NCBI GenBank assembly: GCA_035443945.1
Contig: DAOMNQ010000004.1
Coordinates: 1 to 64,000 of the forward strand
DNA: 64,000 nucleotides
Origin: CAADGN01 sp035443945
GTDB lineage: Bacteria > Planctomycetota > Phycisphaerae > Phycisphaerales > UBA1924
Direction of reading: 5' to 3'
Shown here: in pieces, positions 42,523-52,465 of the stretch
Position numbering within the stretch: the stretch's first letter is position 1
Layout: every line of letters begins with the position of its first letter
The notes under the pieces: generated by a model
The model's database searches: none
What the model saw: only the letters and a program-made list of their open reading frames with translations
What the model was told of the DNA's origin: nothing
Position numbers and translations under genes: made by a program

Positions 42523-44448
42523 ATGCGACATGGGCCGACGATGATGATGGCCGTGCTCCTGCACACGAGTTTGTGGCTCGCGGGGTGCGCCACCGCCCAG
42601 CCGATCGGGGCCGACGATGCCGGAGCATGGGCCGAGCGCGTGCGCACGGAGTACGTCGTTTCGCTCGCCCAAGCCCATGCCCAGTCGGTGGAGATCACGG
42701 TCATCCTCGACCGCGTTGACTCCCCGACGCTCGACCTCCACCTGCCCGTCTGGCGGCCGGGTCGCTACGCGGTCAACGACCATGCCGGAACGGTGCGCCG
42801 CGTGCGGGCGGAGGACAGCCGGAATCGCCCGCTCGAGATCGAGAAGACCGCGAAGTCGACATGGCGAGTGAGGACCGCCGGGGCAGAGACCGTCCGTGTT
42901 CACTACGACCTGTACGCCAACTCGCTCGCCGACCGCACGCGCCACGCCGACGACACCCACGCCTTTCTGAGCGGGTCGTCGGTCTTCATGTACGCGGAGG
43001 AGCGGCGTGCGGAGCCGGTTCGCGTGACCATCGACGCGCCGGACGGCTGGCGCGTCGCCACCGGCCTCGACCCCGACCCACACCTCGACCGCTCGTGGAT
43101 CGCCCGCGACTACGACGTGCTCGTGGACTCGCCGATCGAAGTCGGCCTGCACCACATGGTCGAGTTTGACGTGGACGGCGTGCCGCACGAGATCGTCATC
43201 TGGGGCCGGTGCGAACCCGCGACCGACAAACTCCGCGACGACTTCGCGAAGATCGTCGCCACGCAGCGCGACATCTTCGGGGACCTGCCCTACGGCCGCT
43301 ACGTGTTCCTCATCCACGCCTACCCCGGCGGCAGCGGCGGCACCGAGCACCTGAACTCGACCATCATGCAGACGACGCCCGCGGCCGTGGAGGGAGGTGA
43401 TTCGTACCGTCGGCTGCTGGGCCTGGCGTCGCACGAGTTCTTCCACACCTGGAACGTGAAGCGGCTCCGGCCCGCCGGCCTGGTGCCCTACGACTACCTG
43501 CGCGAGAACTACACGGACCTGCTCTGGGTCGCCGAGGGAACGACGGTCTACTACACCGACGTGACGCTTGTTCGTGCGGGCTTGGTCAAGCCGGACGACT
43601 ACCTGCGCGACATGGCCGGGCGCGCGGCGAGCGAGCGGGCACGCCCCGGGATCGGCGTCCAGAGCCTGGCCGAGTCGTCCTTCGACGCGTGGATCAAGTT
43701 CAACCGCTCGACGCCGGACTCGGTGAACGCGACGGTCTCGTTCTACTCGAAGGGGTCGCTCGTCAGCCTGATGCTCGACATGGAGGTCCGGCGGTTGACG
43801 AACAACGCGGCCTCGCTCGACGGCGTGATGGCCGACCTGTACCGGCGCCACACCGTCGAGTCCGGCGGTTTCACGACCGGGGACATGCTCGCCTCGCTCG
43901 AACGGCACACGGGGACGAGTTTCGACGAGTTCTTCGAGCGGTACGTCTCGGGGGTCGAGCCGCTCGACCTCGAGGCCGCTTACGCCGTCGCGGGCCTGAC
44001 ACTCGAACCACGCAAGCCGCGCGAGGATGACCCGAGGTCGTACCTCGGGCTTGACCTGCGCCAGGAGGGCGACTTCGCCGTGGTCGCCGCGGCCCGCGCC
44101 GACGGGCCGGGCTACGCCGCCGGGCTGATCGCGGGAGACCAGATCGTCGCGCTCGACGGAATGCGTCTGCGTGCCGCCGATCTCGACCGACGGCTGCGCC
44201 GGATTGATCCGGGGCAGGACGTGCTTGTCACCTTTATCCGCCGCGACGAACTCCGGGAGACGCGCTTCAAGGCCGCGGCGCCGAAGCCGAGCGGGTACAC
44301 GCTCACGCGTGTCAAGGAGCCGACGGACCTCCAGGTCGCCGTGTACGAATCGTGGCTGGGCCAGAAATGGCCGGGACGATCAGCGGACAGGGCGCCTTCG
44401 TCCGGTCCGGTCGAGGCCGACGATCCGCACGCGGAATCCGGTTCGTAG
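42523..44448 (+). CDS. M61 family glycyl aminopeptidase-like lipoprotein with PDZ domain
   Basis: 641 residues. Lipoprotein signal peptide (LLHTSLWLAGCAT, lipobox LAGC). N-terminal beta domain typical of M61; catalytic zinc motif HEFFHTWNVKRLRP with the third ligand Glu in LLWVAEGTTVYYTD. A helical domain follows, then a C-terminal PDZ domain (GLIAGDQIVALDGMRLRAADLDRRL). Members cleave N-terminal Gly or Ala from peptides. It probably works in the periplasm, anchored to a membrane. CGGAGG precedes ATG. The stop lies 6 nt from the convergent dehydrogenase gene. Confidence 0.92.
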   Translation: MRHGPTMMMAVLLHTSLWLAGCATAQPIGADDAGAWAERVRTEYVVSLAQAHAQSVEITVILDRVDSPTLDLHLPVWRPGRYAVNDHAGTVRRVRAEDSRNRPLEIEKTAKSTWRVRTAGAETVRVHYDLYANSLADRTRHADDTHAFLSGSSVFMYAEERRAEPVRVTIDAPDGWRVATGLDPDPHLDRSWIARDYDVLVDSPIEVGLHHMVEFDVDGVPHEIVIWGRCEPATDKLRDDFAKIVATQRDIFGDLPYGRYVFLIHAYPGGSGGTEHLNSTIMQTTPAAVEGGDSYRRLLGLASHEFFHTWNVKRLRPAGLVPYDYLRENYTDLLWVAEGTTVYYTDVTLVRAGLVKPDDYLRDMAGRAASERARPGIGVQSLAESSFDAWIKFNRSTPDSVNATVSFYSKGSLVSLMLDMEVRRLTNNAASLDGVMADLYRRHTVESGGFTTGDMLASLERHTGTSFDEFFERYVSGVEPLDLEAAYAVAGLTLEPRKPREDDPRSYLGLDLRQEGDFAVVAAARADGPGYAAGLIAGDQIVALDGMRLRAADLDRRLRRIDPGQDVLVTFIRRDELRETRFKAAAPKPSGYTLTRVKEPTDLQVAVYESWLGQKWPGRSADRAPSSGPVEADDPHAESGS

Positions 44449-44454
44449 CCAGGC

Positions 44455-45816
44455 TCAGGCCTTCACGATCCGCGCCCGGGACGGACGCGCCCGCGACATG
44501 GCGTCGCGGGTGTCCACCACCAGGCGCGCGTGATCGGCCACCATCTGCCAGTCGATTGCGTCGTGGTGCGTGACCACGAGCACGCAGTCGGCGCGGGCGA
44601 GCCGCTCCGGCGTCAGCGGCTCCGACGCCATCTCGAACCGGTACCGCCGCATCCGCGGGAACACCGGCACGTGCGGGTCGTGGTAGGACACGCGGGCGCC
44701 CCGGTCCGACAGCAGCCTGATGATCTCTGCCGCTGGCGTCTCGCGTACGTCGTCCACATTCGGCTTGTATGCGAGGCCGAGCACGAGCACGTCCGCGCCG
44801 CGCAACTCCCGTCCATCGTCGCGCAAGGCGGCCTCGGTGTGCTCGACGACGCGCTCCGGCATCCGGCTGTTGACCTCGCCCGCAAGTTCGATGAATCGCG
44901 TGCGCTCGCCGACCTGCCGCGCCTTCCACGCGAGGTAGAACGGGTCGATCGGGATGCAGTGCCCTCCCAGCCCCGGACCCGGGTAGAACGGCTGGAAGCC
45001 GAAGGGCTTGGTGGCCGCGGCGCGAACGACCTGCCACACGTCGATCCCCATCGCCGCCAGAACGGGCTTGAGTTCGTTCACGAGGGCGATGTTGACGGCG
45101 CGGTAGACGTTTTCCAGCAGTTTCGCGGCCTCGGCTACCTCGGCGGACTCCACGGGAATGACCCGCTCCAGCGCGACCGAGTAGAGCGCGACCCCCACGG
45201 CCGTCGAAACCGGATCGACGCCACCGACAAGCCGGGGAATCGTCCGCGTCGAGTGCGTCGCGCTTCCCGGGTCTTCGCGTTCGGGGCTGAAGGTGAGGAA
45301 CCAGTCCCACCCGCACTCGAGGCCTCGTTGCTTCGCCGTCCGCTCGATGATCGGCAGGCAGACCTCGCGCGTCGTGCCGGGGTAACTCGTCGATTCGAGG
45401 CTCACCAGCGTCCCAGCCCGAACGCACGTCGCCGCCAACTCCGTTGACCGCTCTACGAACGACAGGTCCGGCTCCCGCCCCGGCCCGAGCGGCGTGGGCA
45501 CGCACAGCACGATCGCATCCACCCCCGCAATAACGGCCGCGTCATCGGTCGCCTCGAAACGCTCCGACACAGCCAGGTCGCGCACGAAGCCCTCGCCGAG
45601 GTGCTTCAGATACGCCTCCCCCCGCCGCAGCATGGCGATCTTGGCCGCATCCACGTCGAACCCGACGACGCGAAAGCCCGCGTCGTGCATCGCCCGCACG
45701 AGCGGCAGTCCGACGTACCCAAGCCCCACGACGGCGACCGTCGCGGACCGATCGTTGAACCGGCCGATGGTCGAGCGTGCGTGCGGTGGGAGCGTGTTGT
45801 CCGGCTCGGCCGTCAT
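44455..45816 (-). CDS. Nucleotide-sugar dehydrogenase (UDP-GlcNAc/ManNAc 6-dehydrogenase type)
   Basis: 453 residues. NAD-binding VAVVGLGYVGLPLV; VLCVPTPLG; SLESTSYPGTT; a central KLLENVYRAVNIALVNEL with the conserved Lys/Asn; catalytic Cys in PGPGLGGHCIPIDPFYL; C-terminal LGLAYKPNVDDVRETPA and YHDPHVP. GGHCIPIDP is typical of the WbpA/WecC-like enzymes that make UDP-N-acetyl uronic acids for surface polysaccharide. No other polysaccharide genes are close. It is divergent from the guanine deaminase gene. Confidence 0.92.
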   Translation of the reverse strand: MTAEPDNTLPPHARSTIGRFNDRSATVAVVGLGYVGLPLVRAMHDAGFRVVGFDVDAAKIAMLRRGEAYLKHLGEGFVRDLAVSERFEATDDAAVIAGVDAIVLCVPTPLGPGREPDLSFVERSTELAATCVRAGTLVSLESTSYPGTTREVCLPIIERTAKQRGLECGWDWFLTFSPEREDPGSATHSTRTIPRLVGGVDPVSTAVGVALYSVALERVIPVESAEVAEAAKLLENVYRAVNIALVNELKPVLAAMGIDVWQVVRAAATKPFGFQPFYPGPGLGGHCIPIDPFYLAWKARQVGERTRFIELAGEVNSRMPERVVEHTEAALRDDGRELRGADVLVLGLAYKPNVDDVRETPAAEIIRLLSDRGARVSYHDPHVPVFPRMRRYRFEMASEPLTPERLARADCVLVVTHHDAIDWQMVADHARLVVDTRDAMSRARPSRARIVKA

Positions 45817-45899
45817 GAATGGAGGCGTCCCCGAGGCGAGTGCTACCGTTGGGCCGCCGCACTGTACCCCGCGGAAGTGGCGGACGCGAGAACGGCCCG

Positions 45900-47126
45900 A
45901 TGCTCATTGCAGGAACGCTGCTGCTGCCTGACGATCGCGTGGGTGGGTCGGGCGTCCGCCTGGCAACCGGCACCGTGCTCGTCCGAGACGGCCTCATCGT
46001 GGCCGTGCGCGAGGGCGTCTCGGCCGACAAACCGGATCTCGGCGGCGACGACGCCCTCATTCTGCCCGGCTTCATCGACGCCCACCTGCATCTGCCGCAG
46101 TTCGATTCGATCGGCGCGGACGGCATGGACCTGCTCCGGTGGCTCGACCGCGTGATCTACCCCGCCGAGGCCCGGTGGGCCGATCCGGACTTCGCCGGCG
46201 CGATGTCGCAGCGGGCCTGCCGACAGTTGGCCTCTTTCGGCACGACCGGCATCGCCGCGTATCTGACCGTGCATCACGAAGGCTCGCTTGCGGCCGCCCG
46301 CGCTGTCGAGTCCTTCGGGCTGCGGTCGATCCTCGGCCAGACGCTCACCGACCGCGAGGCCCCGCAGGAACTCACCCGCCCGCCGCTGCAACTCCTGGCC
46401 GAGACGGAGGCTTTCCTCGACTCGCTCCGCGGGAACCCGCGCATCCAAGGTGCCGTGACGCCACGCTTCGCGGTCGCCTGCACACCCGAACTGCTGGCGG
46501 GCGCTGGCGCGCTGGCGAGGCGGAAGGGCGCCCCCGTCCAGACGCACCTCGCGGAAACCGAGGCCGAGTGCAGACGGGTCGAGGAACTCTTCAACGGCAC
46601 GCCCTACACCGACATCTACGAGCGAGCCGGCCTGCTCGGCGAGCGGACGATCCTCGGCCACGGCATCTGGCTCGATGCGGCGCAGCGCGCCACGCTGGCG
46701 CGCACCCGAAGCGTCATCGCCCACTGCCCCACCGCCAACACCTTCCTCCGCGCGGGCAGCATGGACCGCGCCGCACTGCGGCGCGACGGCGTGCGCCTCG
46801 CCCTCGGCAGCGACGTTGCGGGCGGACCGGACCGCTCCATGGTTCGCGTGGCCCGCGCTATGATCGAAACCGCGAAAGCACGCGGCGACACCCCTCCCAC
46901 CGCCGCGGACTGCTGGCGGCAGATCACGACGGGCAACGCGGATGCCCTCGGGTGGGGGGACACCGGCCGCATCGCGCCGACGGCGTGGGCCGATCTCGTC
47001 GTCGCCGCGCCCGACGTGCCGTGGCGCGACGCGCCCGATCCGCTCGCCCGGCTGCTCTACGCCTGGGACGACCGCTGGATCACCGCCACCCTCGCGGCGG
47101 GAAAGATCGTCCACCAACGCGCCTGA
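45900..47126 (+). CDS. guaD: Guanine deaminase-like amidohydrolase
   Basis: 408 residues. Metal site HLH in LPGFIDAHLHLPQFDSIG, then YPAEARWADPDFA and QTHLAETEAECRRVEELF (His and Glu). YTDIYERAGLLGERTILGHGI carries the second metal His, followed by SVIAHCPTANTFLRAG and GSDVAGGPDRSM with the catalytic Asp. The P-x-F-I-D-x-H-x-H-x-P-Q pattern with F..YT.IYE..GLL is that of guanine deaminase; a related purine or chlorohydrolase substrate is possible. It converts guanine to xanthine and ammonia. Only 4 nt separate its stop from the AbgT gene on the opposite strand. Confidence 0.85.
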   Translation: MLIAGTLLLPDDRVGGSGVRLATGTVLVRDGLIVAVREGVSADKPDLGGDDALILPGFIDAHLHLPQFDSIGADGMDLLRWLDRVIYPAEARWADPDFAGAMSQRACRQLASFGTTGIAAYLTVHHEGSLAAARAVESFGLRSILGQTLTDREAPQELTRPPLQLLAETEAFLDSLRGNPRIQGAVTPRFAVACTPELLAGAGALARRKGAPVQTHLAETEAECRRVEELFNGTPYTDIYERAGLLGERTILGHGIWLDAAQRATLARTRSVIAHCPTANTFLRAGSMDRAALRRDGVRLALGSDVAGGPDRSMVRVARAMIETAKARGDTPPTAADCWRQITTGNADALGWGDTGRIAPTAWADLVVAAPDVPWRDAPDPLARLLYAWDDRWITATLAAGKIVHQRA

Positions 47127-47130
47127 CCAC

Positions 47131-48855
47131 TCAGTGCCCGGCCGTGTACACCAGCGGCCCGCCCGGCCCGAGGTTGAACCCAACGCCCATCCACAGCAGC
47201 AGCATGGCGAGCCACACGATCGTGAACGTGATCGTGTACGGAAGCATCATTGAGATCAGCGACCCCATCCCGGCTCTCGGCGCGTACTTCTGCATCACCA
47301 CCAGGATGATGACCAGATAGGCGTTCAGCGGCGTGATGATGTTCGTCGTCGAGTCTCCGATCCGGTACGCCGCCTGCGTCAGTTCCGGGCTGATCCCGAT
47401 GATCATGAACATCGGCACGAAGATCGGCGCGAACATCGCGTACTTCGCGCTCATCGAGCCGACGAACAGGTTGAACACCGCCGTCAGCAGCACGAACGCG
47501 ACCATGAGCACCGCGGGACTGAGATTCGCCCCCGCAAGGAACTCGCCGCCCGTGTAGGCGAGCATCTTGTCCAGGTTCGAGTACTTGAAGTACTCGATGA
47601 ACTGGGCCGCGAAGAACGCGAGCACGATGATCGGCGCCATGCCCGCCATGGACTCGACCATCAGGCGAGCCGCGTCGGTGCTGTTTCGGACCGTCTTGAC
47701 GACCACCCCGTACACGACCCCCGGCAGCAGGAACAGGATGAACAGCAGCGGCACGATCGCCTCGACCCAGCGGTCGAAGTGGTCCCCCGCGCGGTTCAGC
47801 CCGGGGATCGCCCCCATGCGTCCGCGAGCGTCGTCGAACGGCCAGCCGGGGATCAGTTTGAAGCACACGAACAGCAGCGTCGCCGCGGCCAGCACGCCGA
47901 ACGCCCAGAACAGGCCGCGGATCTCCTCGGGGCGAAGACGCTGCGCCGCCGCGTCCTCCGCGGTCACCGGCGAAGGCCCGCCCTCCGCCGCCGCCTTTCC
48001 GGCGTAGCGGGGCTCGACCAGGAAGTCGCTGGTGATCCAGCCGACGCCCGTGATGACGATGGTGGACGCGATCATGAACCACCAGTTGCAGGTCGGGGCC
48101 ACGTTGTAGCCAGGATCGATGACCTGCGCCCCGGCCGTGCTGAATCCCGCCAGCAGCGGGTCCAGGCTCGTCACCAGCAGGTTGGCGTTGAACCCCGCCG
48201 ACACGCCCGCGAAGACCGCCGCGATGCCGGCGAGCGGCGAGCGGCCGACCGACTTGTACAGCGCCGCGGCGACCGGCGGCAGGACCACGTAGCCCGCGTC
48301 CGTTCCCAGCGACGACATGATGCCGAGGAAGATCATCGTGGGCGTGAGCAGTTGCTTCGGGACCACGACCATCATGGCCTTCAACGCCGCGCCGATGAAC
48401 CCCGACCGCTCCGAAAGCCCGATCCCCAGCATCCCCACCAGTACCACCCCCAGCGGCGGGAAGTTCACGAAGTTGTCGACCATGCTCGAGATCGCGTAGT
48501 ACAGCCCGTCCGCCGAGAGCAGGTTGCGCGTGCGGAAGGGCTGGCCGTCGTTGCGGCTCAGGTCATCAACGAGTTCCAGCACCGGCCGGCTCTGCTCGTC
48601 GAGCGCAGCCCGCGTCACCGGCCGCCCCGTCTCCACGTCCAGCACCGGCCTGCCCTCGTCGTCGAGCACCGTCTCGACCACGGGCCGCAGCATCTTCGGC
48701 TGCACCGCCCACCCGGCGTAGTGCCCGACGGCCGACAGGGCCATAACCAGCACGGCCCCGAAGACGAAAATGAAGGCCGGGTCGGGCAGTTTGTTGCCGA
48801 CCCACTCGATGAGGTCGAGCAGGCCCTTGCGGCGGTCGGCGGCGGCGTCGGACAT
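47131..48855 (-). CDS. AbgT family transporter
   Basis: 574 residues with about 12-13 helices. Family pattern: GLLDLIEWVGNKLPDPAFIFVFGAVLV at the start, an early hydrophilic loop, VLVGMLGIGLSERSGFIGAALKA, ILVTSLDPLLAG and the late FVLLTAVFNLFVGSMSAKYAMFAPIFVPMF followed by TTNIITPLNAYLVIILV. AbgT-type proteins move p-aminobenzoyl-glutamate inwards in E. coli and export sulfonamides in others (MtrF, YdaH). Folate-scavenging use here is only inferred. GGAGGAAC precedes ATG. Confidence 0.93.
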   Translation of the reverse strand: MSDAAADRRKGLLDLIEWVGNKLPDPAFIFVFGAVLVMALSAVGHYAGWAVQPKMLRPVVETVLDDEGRPVLDVETGRPVTRAALDEQSRPVLELVDDLSRNDGQPFRTRNLLSADGLYYAISSMVDNFVNFPPLGVVLVGMLGIGLSERSGFIGAALKAMMVVVPKQLLTPTMIFLGIMSSLGTDAGYVVLPPVAAALYKSVGRSPLAGIAAVFAGVSAGFNANLLVTSLDPLLAGFSTAGAQVIDPGYNVAPTCNWWFMIASTIVITGVGWITSDFLVEPRYAGKAAAEGGPSPVTAEDAAAQRLRPEEIRGLFWAFGVLAAATLLFVCFKLIPGWPFDDARGRMGAIPGLNRAGDHFDRWVEAIVPLLFILFLLPGVVYGVVVKTVRNSTDAARLMVESMAGMAPIIVLAFFAAQFIEYFKYSNLDKMLAYTGGEFLAGANLSPAVLMVAFVLLTAVFNLFVGSMSAKYAMFAPIFVPMFMIIGISPELTQAAYRIGDSTTNIITPLNAYLVIILVVMQKYAPRAGMGSLISMMLPYTITFTIVWLAMLLLWMGVGFNLGPGGPLVYTAGH

Positions 48856-48984
48856 CGGGTTCCTCCTGCGGCTCGGGACGGGCAGTCAAGGTACGCCCTC
48901 CCGCCGCCCGTCACAAGTCGCGGCGTGCCGGAAGACGATCCGCTATCCTCCCCGCCGCCGCACCCGAAGCCGGAAGGGAAACCG

Positions 48985-50631
48985 ATGGCCTCCGCCAAGT
49001 ACCGCTCGTCGCCCGACCAGACCCGCACGACGATGCCCCCCGGTGTCCCCTACATCATCGGCAACGAACTCGCCGAGCGGTTTTCGTTCTACGGCATGAA
49101 GACGATCCTGACGGTCTTCATGACCAAGCACCTGCTCGACTCTGCCGGACAGCCCGCCTTCATGTCCGACGAGCAGGCGAAGCAGTGGTATCACCTCTTC
49201 AGCGCGGCGGCGTACTTCTTCCCGATCCTCGGTGCGATCGTCTCGGACATCCTTTGGGGCAAGTACCGCACCATCCTGCTCATCTCGCTGATGTACTGCG
49301 TTGGGCACGGGTGCCTCGCCCTCATGGACCTGGGACCGATCACCGGCGCATGGGACATGAAGCCTCTCCTTTTCGCGGGCCTCATCCTCATCGCCATCGG
49401 CGCGGGCGGCATCAAACCCTGCGTTTCCGCCCACGTCGGCGACCAGTTCGGCAAGGGCAACAAGCGGCTGCTCACCCAGGTCTACAACTGGTTCTACTTC
49501 TCGATCAACCTCGGCGCGACCGCGAGTTCCCTGCTGACTCCCGTCTTTCTCGCGGGCATCCCGCTGGAGAGGGACCCCGCGACCGGCGAAGTGCTGCGCA
49601 CGTTCGGCGGACCGTGGCTCGCCTTCGGCGTCCCGGGCGTGCTGATGGGCATCGCGACCTTCGTCTTCTGGCTCGGACGCAAGCGGTTCGTTCACATCGC
49701 GCCCGCGGGGTGGGTACGGTTCCGAGAGGAGACGTTCAGTCCTGACGGACGGCGCGCCATCTCCAATCTTGCGCCGCTCTTCCTCGTCTTCGTCCCCATG
49801 TTCTGGTGCATCTTCGACCAGACCGGCTCGGCGTGGGTTCTCCAGGCAAGGGCGATGGACCTCAAGTTCTTCGGCGTGACCTGGCTCGAGTCTCAGGTGC
49901 AGGCCGTCAATCCGATCCTCATTCTCATCCTCATCCCGACCTTCACCTACGGCGTGTATCCGCTGATGGGCAGGTTCTTCGAGCCGACTCCTCTCCGCAA
50001 GATCGGCATCGGGCTTGCCCTCACAGCGTTCTCGTTCGTCATCTCGGCGTGGATCGAGATGGGCATCCAGGAGCGGGCGCCCGAGGCCGCCGCCGCGCTC
50101 TGGGCCGCGCTGAACGAGGCCGGGATCGCGGGCGCCGGCGACGTGAACGCCGCGCTGCGCGCCGCGGCCGAGGCGGGCTGGCACGACAACCGCGTTCAAC
50201 AGTACATGGGCGACATGCCGAACATCGGCTGGCAGTTCCTCGCCTACATCGTGCTCACTTCCGCCGAGGTCATGGTCTCGATCGTCTGTCTTGAGTTCGC
50301 CTACACCCAGGCGCCCGCCCGCATGAAGTCGTTCATCATGGGCATCTACTTCCTCGGCGTCTCGCTCGGCAATCTTGTGACGGCTGCGGTCAACAAGATC
50401 ATTGAGATTCCCGAAGTCCGCGACTCGGCGACCAACGATGTGATCACTGCAGCGGGTTCCAGGCTCGGACCAGTGGACTACTACTGGTTCTTCGCGGCGA
50501 TGATGGCCGCCACCTCCGTCGTGTACGTCGTCTTCGCGAAGTTCTTCTACCGCGGCAAGACGTTCATCCAGGGCCTGCCGCCGGACGATGCCTCGTCGAT
50601 GGCGGAAGCGGAAGCGCCGGACGCTCGCTGA
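48985..50631 (+). CDS. POT/PTR family proton-dependent oligopeptide transporter
   Basis: 548 residues with about 14 helices. Helix 1 ExxERF motif in GNELAERFSFYGMKTILTVFM; helix 4-5 GAGGIKPCVSAHVGDQF; YNWFYFSINLGA (FYFxINxG); FWCIFDQTGSAWVLQA (usually W...DQ.GSTW); late LTSAEVMVSIVCLEFAYTQAP. Imports di- and tripeptides with protons. AAGGG lies upstream of ATG 48985. It is divergent from the AbgT gene and ends 7 nt from the convergent membrane-protein gene. Confidence 0.95.
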   Translation: MASAKYRSSPDQTRTTMPPGVPYIIGNELAERFSFYGMKTILTVFMTKHLLDSAGQPAFMSDEQAKQWYHLFSAAAYFFPILGAIVSDILWGKYRTILLISLMYCVGHGCLALMDLGPITGAWDMKPLLFAGLILIAIGAGGIKPCVSAHVGDQFGKGNKRLLTQVYNWFYFSINLGATASSLLTPVFLAGIPLERDPATGEVLRTFGGPWLAFGVPGVLMGIATFVFWLGRKRFVHIAPAGWVRFREETFSPDGRRAISNLAPLFLVFVPMFWCIFDQTGSAWVLQARAMDLKFFGVTWLESQVQAVNPILILILIPTFTYGVYPLMGRFFEPTPLRKIGIGLALTAFSFVISAWIEMGIQERAPEAAAALWAALNEAGIAGAGDVNAALRAAAEAGWHDNRVQQYMGDMPNIGWQFLAYIVLTSAEVMVSIVCLEFAYTQAPARMKSFIMGIYFLGVSLGNLVTAAVNKIIEIPEVRDSATNDVITAAGSRLGPVDYYWFFAAMMAATSVVYVVFAKFFYRGKTFIQGLPPDDASSMAEAEAPDAR

Positions 50632-50638
50632 ACCGCCT

Positions 50639-51334
50639 TCACCCCGCCACGGGCCTCAGCGCCCCGCTCAGCAGCCCCCCCGCCGCCACCGCCAGCCACA
50701 GCCCGAAGTGGCACGCCATCAGGATCAGCGTCTCGCGCGGCGGCAGACGGAAGAACGACCACACGACGCCCGCGTACGCCACGGCCGCCAGCGCGAACTC
50801 GTCGATGCGCCCCGGGATCGGGACGTTCAGGTTCACCACCAGCGCGAACGCCGACACCGCCAGGAACATCCGCCCCGCGGCCTGCTCGAACCGAGAAAAC
50901 CGACGCTCGGTCAGGAGCGAGGCGACCATGACGGCCGCCACTCCGGTCCCCGTGTGCATGAGCGTCTCGTACAGCGTCTTGACGACCGACAGGGCAGTTG
51001 GACGGAACGGCGTGTTCAGGCCGTTGAAGACCAGCGCGGCCACCAGCGCAACCGCGCCCAGAATCGCCGGCAGTTTCCACCCTCCGGGCATCGGCAGCAC
51101 GAAGTCCAGCCGTTCCTTCGGCTTTTCGTCCTCCGGTCTCGCCTTCGCCGTCTTCGGCCTGCCCTTGATCGCCGCCTCGACCTCGGGATCGCTCAGCAGG
51201 TCCGCGTCCTCATCGAACTCGTCCAGCAGCCCCTCCTTGAACGGCACGGGCTTCGGCCGCTCAGGCTCGGGACCAAGCGGGATCGGTCCCGACTCGTCGG
51301 GCCTGGCCTTGCTCGATTCGCTGGCGTCACTCAT
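50639..51334 (-). CDS. Membrane protein of unknown function with acidic N-terminal domain
   Basis: 231 residues. About 75 hydrophilic residues at the N-terminus (DEFDEDADLLSDPEVEAAI, PEDEKPKERLD), then about five helices (PAILGAVALVAALVFNGL, TGVAAVMVASLL, MFLAVSAFALVVNL, FALAAVAYAGVVWSFF, FGLWLAVAAGGLLSGAL). No family recognised. ATG 51334 is preferred to ATG 51346 because GGAG lies 6 nt upstream. Divergent from the agmatinase gene with 92 bp between. Confidence 0.75.
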   Translation of the reverse strand: MSDASESSKARPDESGPIPLGPEPERPKPVPFKEGLLDEFDEDADLLSDPEVEAAIKGRPKTAKARPEDEKPKERLDFVLPMPGGWKLPAILGAVALVAALVFNGLNTPFRPTALSVVKTLYETLMHTGTGVAAVMVASLLTERRFSRFEQAAGRMFLAVSAFALVVNLNVPIPGRIDEFALAAVAYAGVVWSFFRLPPRETLILMACHFGLWLAVAAGGLLSGALRPVAG

Positions 51335-51426
51335 GGAGGCTCCCATCCGTTGTTGGGATACCAGAGGATAGCCGTTCGGCTATCGTGCCCCGCCGGGCGC
51401 AGGCCCGCGCGAAGAGGAGCGACGAG

Positions 51427-52458
51427 ATGACCTTCGACCCAGACGCGGCGGTCGCGCCGGGCGCAGGCGTGTTCGGCCTGCCTACCGCACGCGAAGACGC
51501 CCGCATCGTCCTCATCCCCGTACCCTTCGAAGCGACGACCTCCTACGGCGGCGGCACCGAGCGCGGCCCGGAGGCGATCCGCGCCGCCTCCGCCCAGGTC
51601 GACCTCCACGACCGCCGATTCGGACCCGTCTGGCGCCAGGGCATCTTCATGGAGGACGAGGACGCCCGGTTCCGCCTGTGGGGACGCGAGGCCCGTGAGC
51701 ACGCACGCCGCATCATCGAGCGCGGCGGCGCGGGGCCGGGCGATGAGGAAGCCGTCGGCAAGGTGGACACGGCCGGCTCGCAAATGAACGCTCTTGTCGC
51801 CGAGCGGGTGTTCGCCGCCTTGGACGAGGGTCGGGTGCCCGGCGTCATCGGCGGGGAGCACAGCGTCTCGTACGGCGCGATCCGCGCGTGCGCCGAACGC
51901 TGGGGCGACATCGGCGTCCTCCAAATCGACGCCCACATGGACCTGCGCGACCGCTTCGAGGGCTTCCGGTGGTCGCACGCCTCCGTCATGTTCAACGTGC
52001 TGGAGGACGAACAGCGCGTGAAGCGCGTGGTGCAGGTCGGCATCCGCGACTTCGGCGAACGGGAGGAGGAGTACGCGAACCGACGAGCCGGGGACGAACG
52101 CCGCGTCATCGTCCACTATGACGACGACCTCTTCGACCGCCTCGCCGCCGGCCGCTCCTTCGCCAAACGCTGCCGACGCATCGTCGAGGCCCTGCCCGAG
52201 CGTGTCTACGTCACCTTCGACATCGACGGCCTCGACCCCGGCCTCTGCCCGCACACCGGGACACCCGTCCCCGGCGGCCTCTCCTGGCGTGAGGTCTCCC
52301 TCCTGCTGGGCACGCTCGCGGCGTCGGGCAGGCAGTTCGTCGGGTTCGATCTCGTCGAAGTCGCGCCCGGCCCGGAAGGCGACCAATGGGACGCCAATGT
52401 CGGTGCCAGAGTCCTCTACCGGCTCTGCGGCCTCGTCGGGCAGTCGGCCGCTCGGTAG
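51427..52458 (+). CDS. speB: Agmatinase
   Basis: 343 residues. Ureohydrolase: agmatine to putrescine and urea, for polyamine synthesis. Mn ligands: GGEHSVSYG (His), QIDAHMDLRDRFEG (Asp, His, Asp) and TFDIDGLDPGLCPHTGTPVPGG (two Asp). The last motif, with GTP-PGG, distinguishes agmatinase from arginase. The N-terminal VPFEATTSYGGGTERGPEAIR is typical. ATG 51427 follows GAGGAGCGACG. An extra loop around residues 75-100 (MEDEDARFRLWGREAREHARR) is longer than in E. coli SpeB. It is distinct from the hutG-type ureohydrolase at 13099. Confidence 0.92.
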   Translation: MTFDPDAAVAPGAGVFGLPTAREDARIVLIPVPFEATTSYGGGTERGPEAIRAASAQVDLHDRRFGPVWRQGIFMEDEDARFRLWGREAREHARRIIERGGAGPGDEEAVGKVDTAGSQMNALVAERVFAALDEGRVPGVIGGEHSVSYGAIRACAERWGDIGVLQIDAHMDLRDRFEGFRWSHASVMFNVLEDEQRVKRVVQVGIRDFGEREEEYANRRAGDERRVIVHYDDDLFDRLAAGRSFAKRCRRIVEALPERVYVTFDIDGLDPGLCPHTGTPVPGGLSWREVSLLLGTLAASGRQFVGFDLVEVAPGPEGDQWDANVGARVLYRLCGLVGQSAAR

Positions 52459-52465
52459 ATGCGGG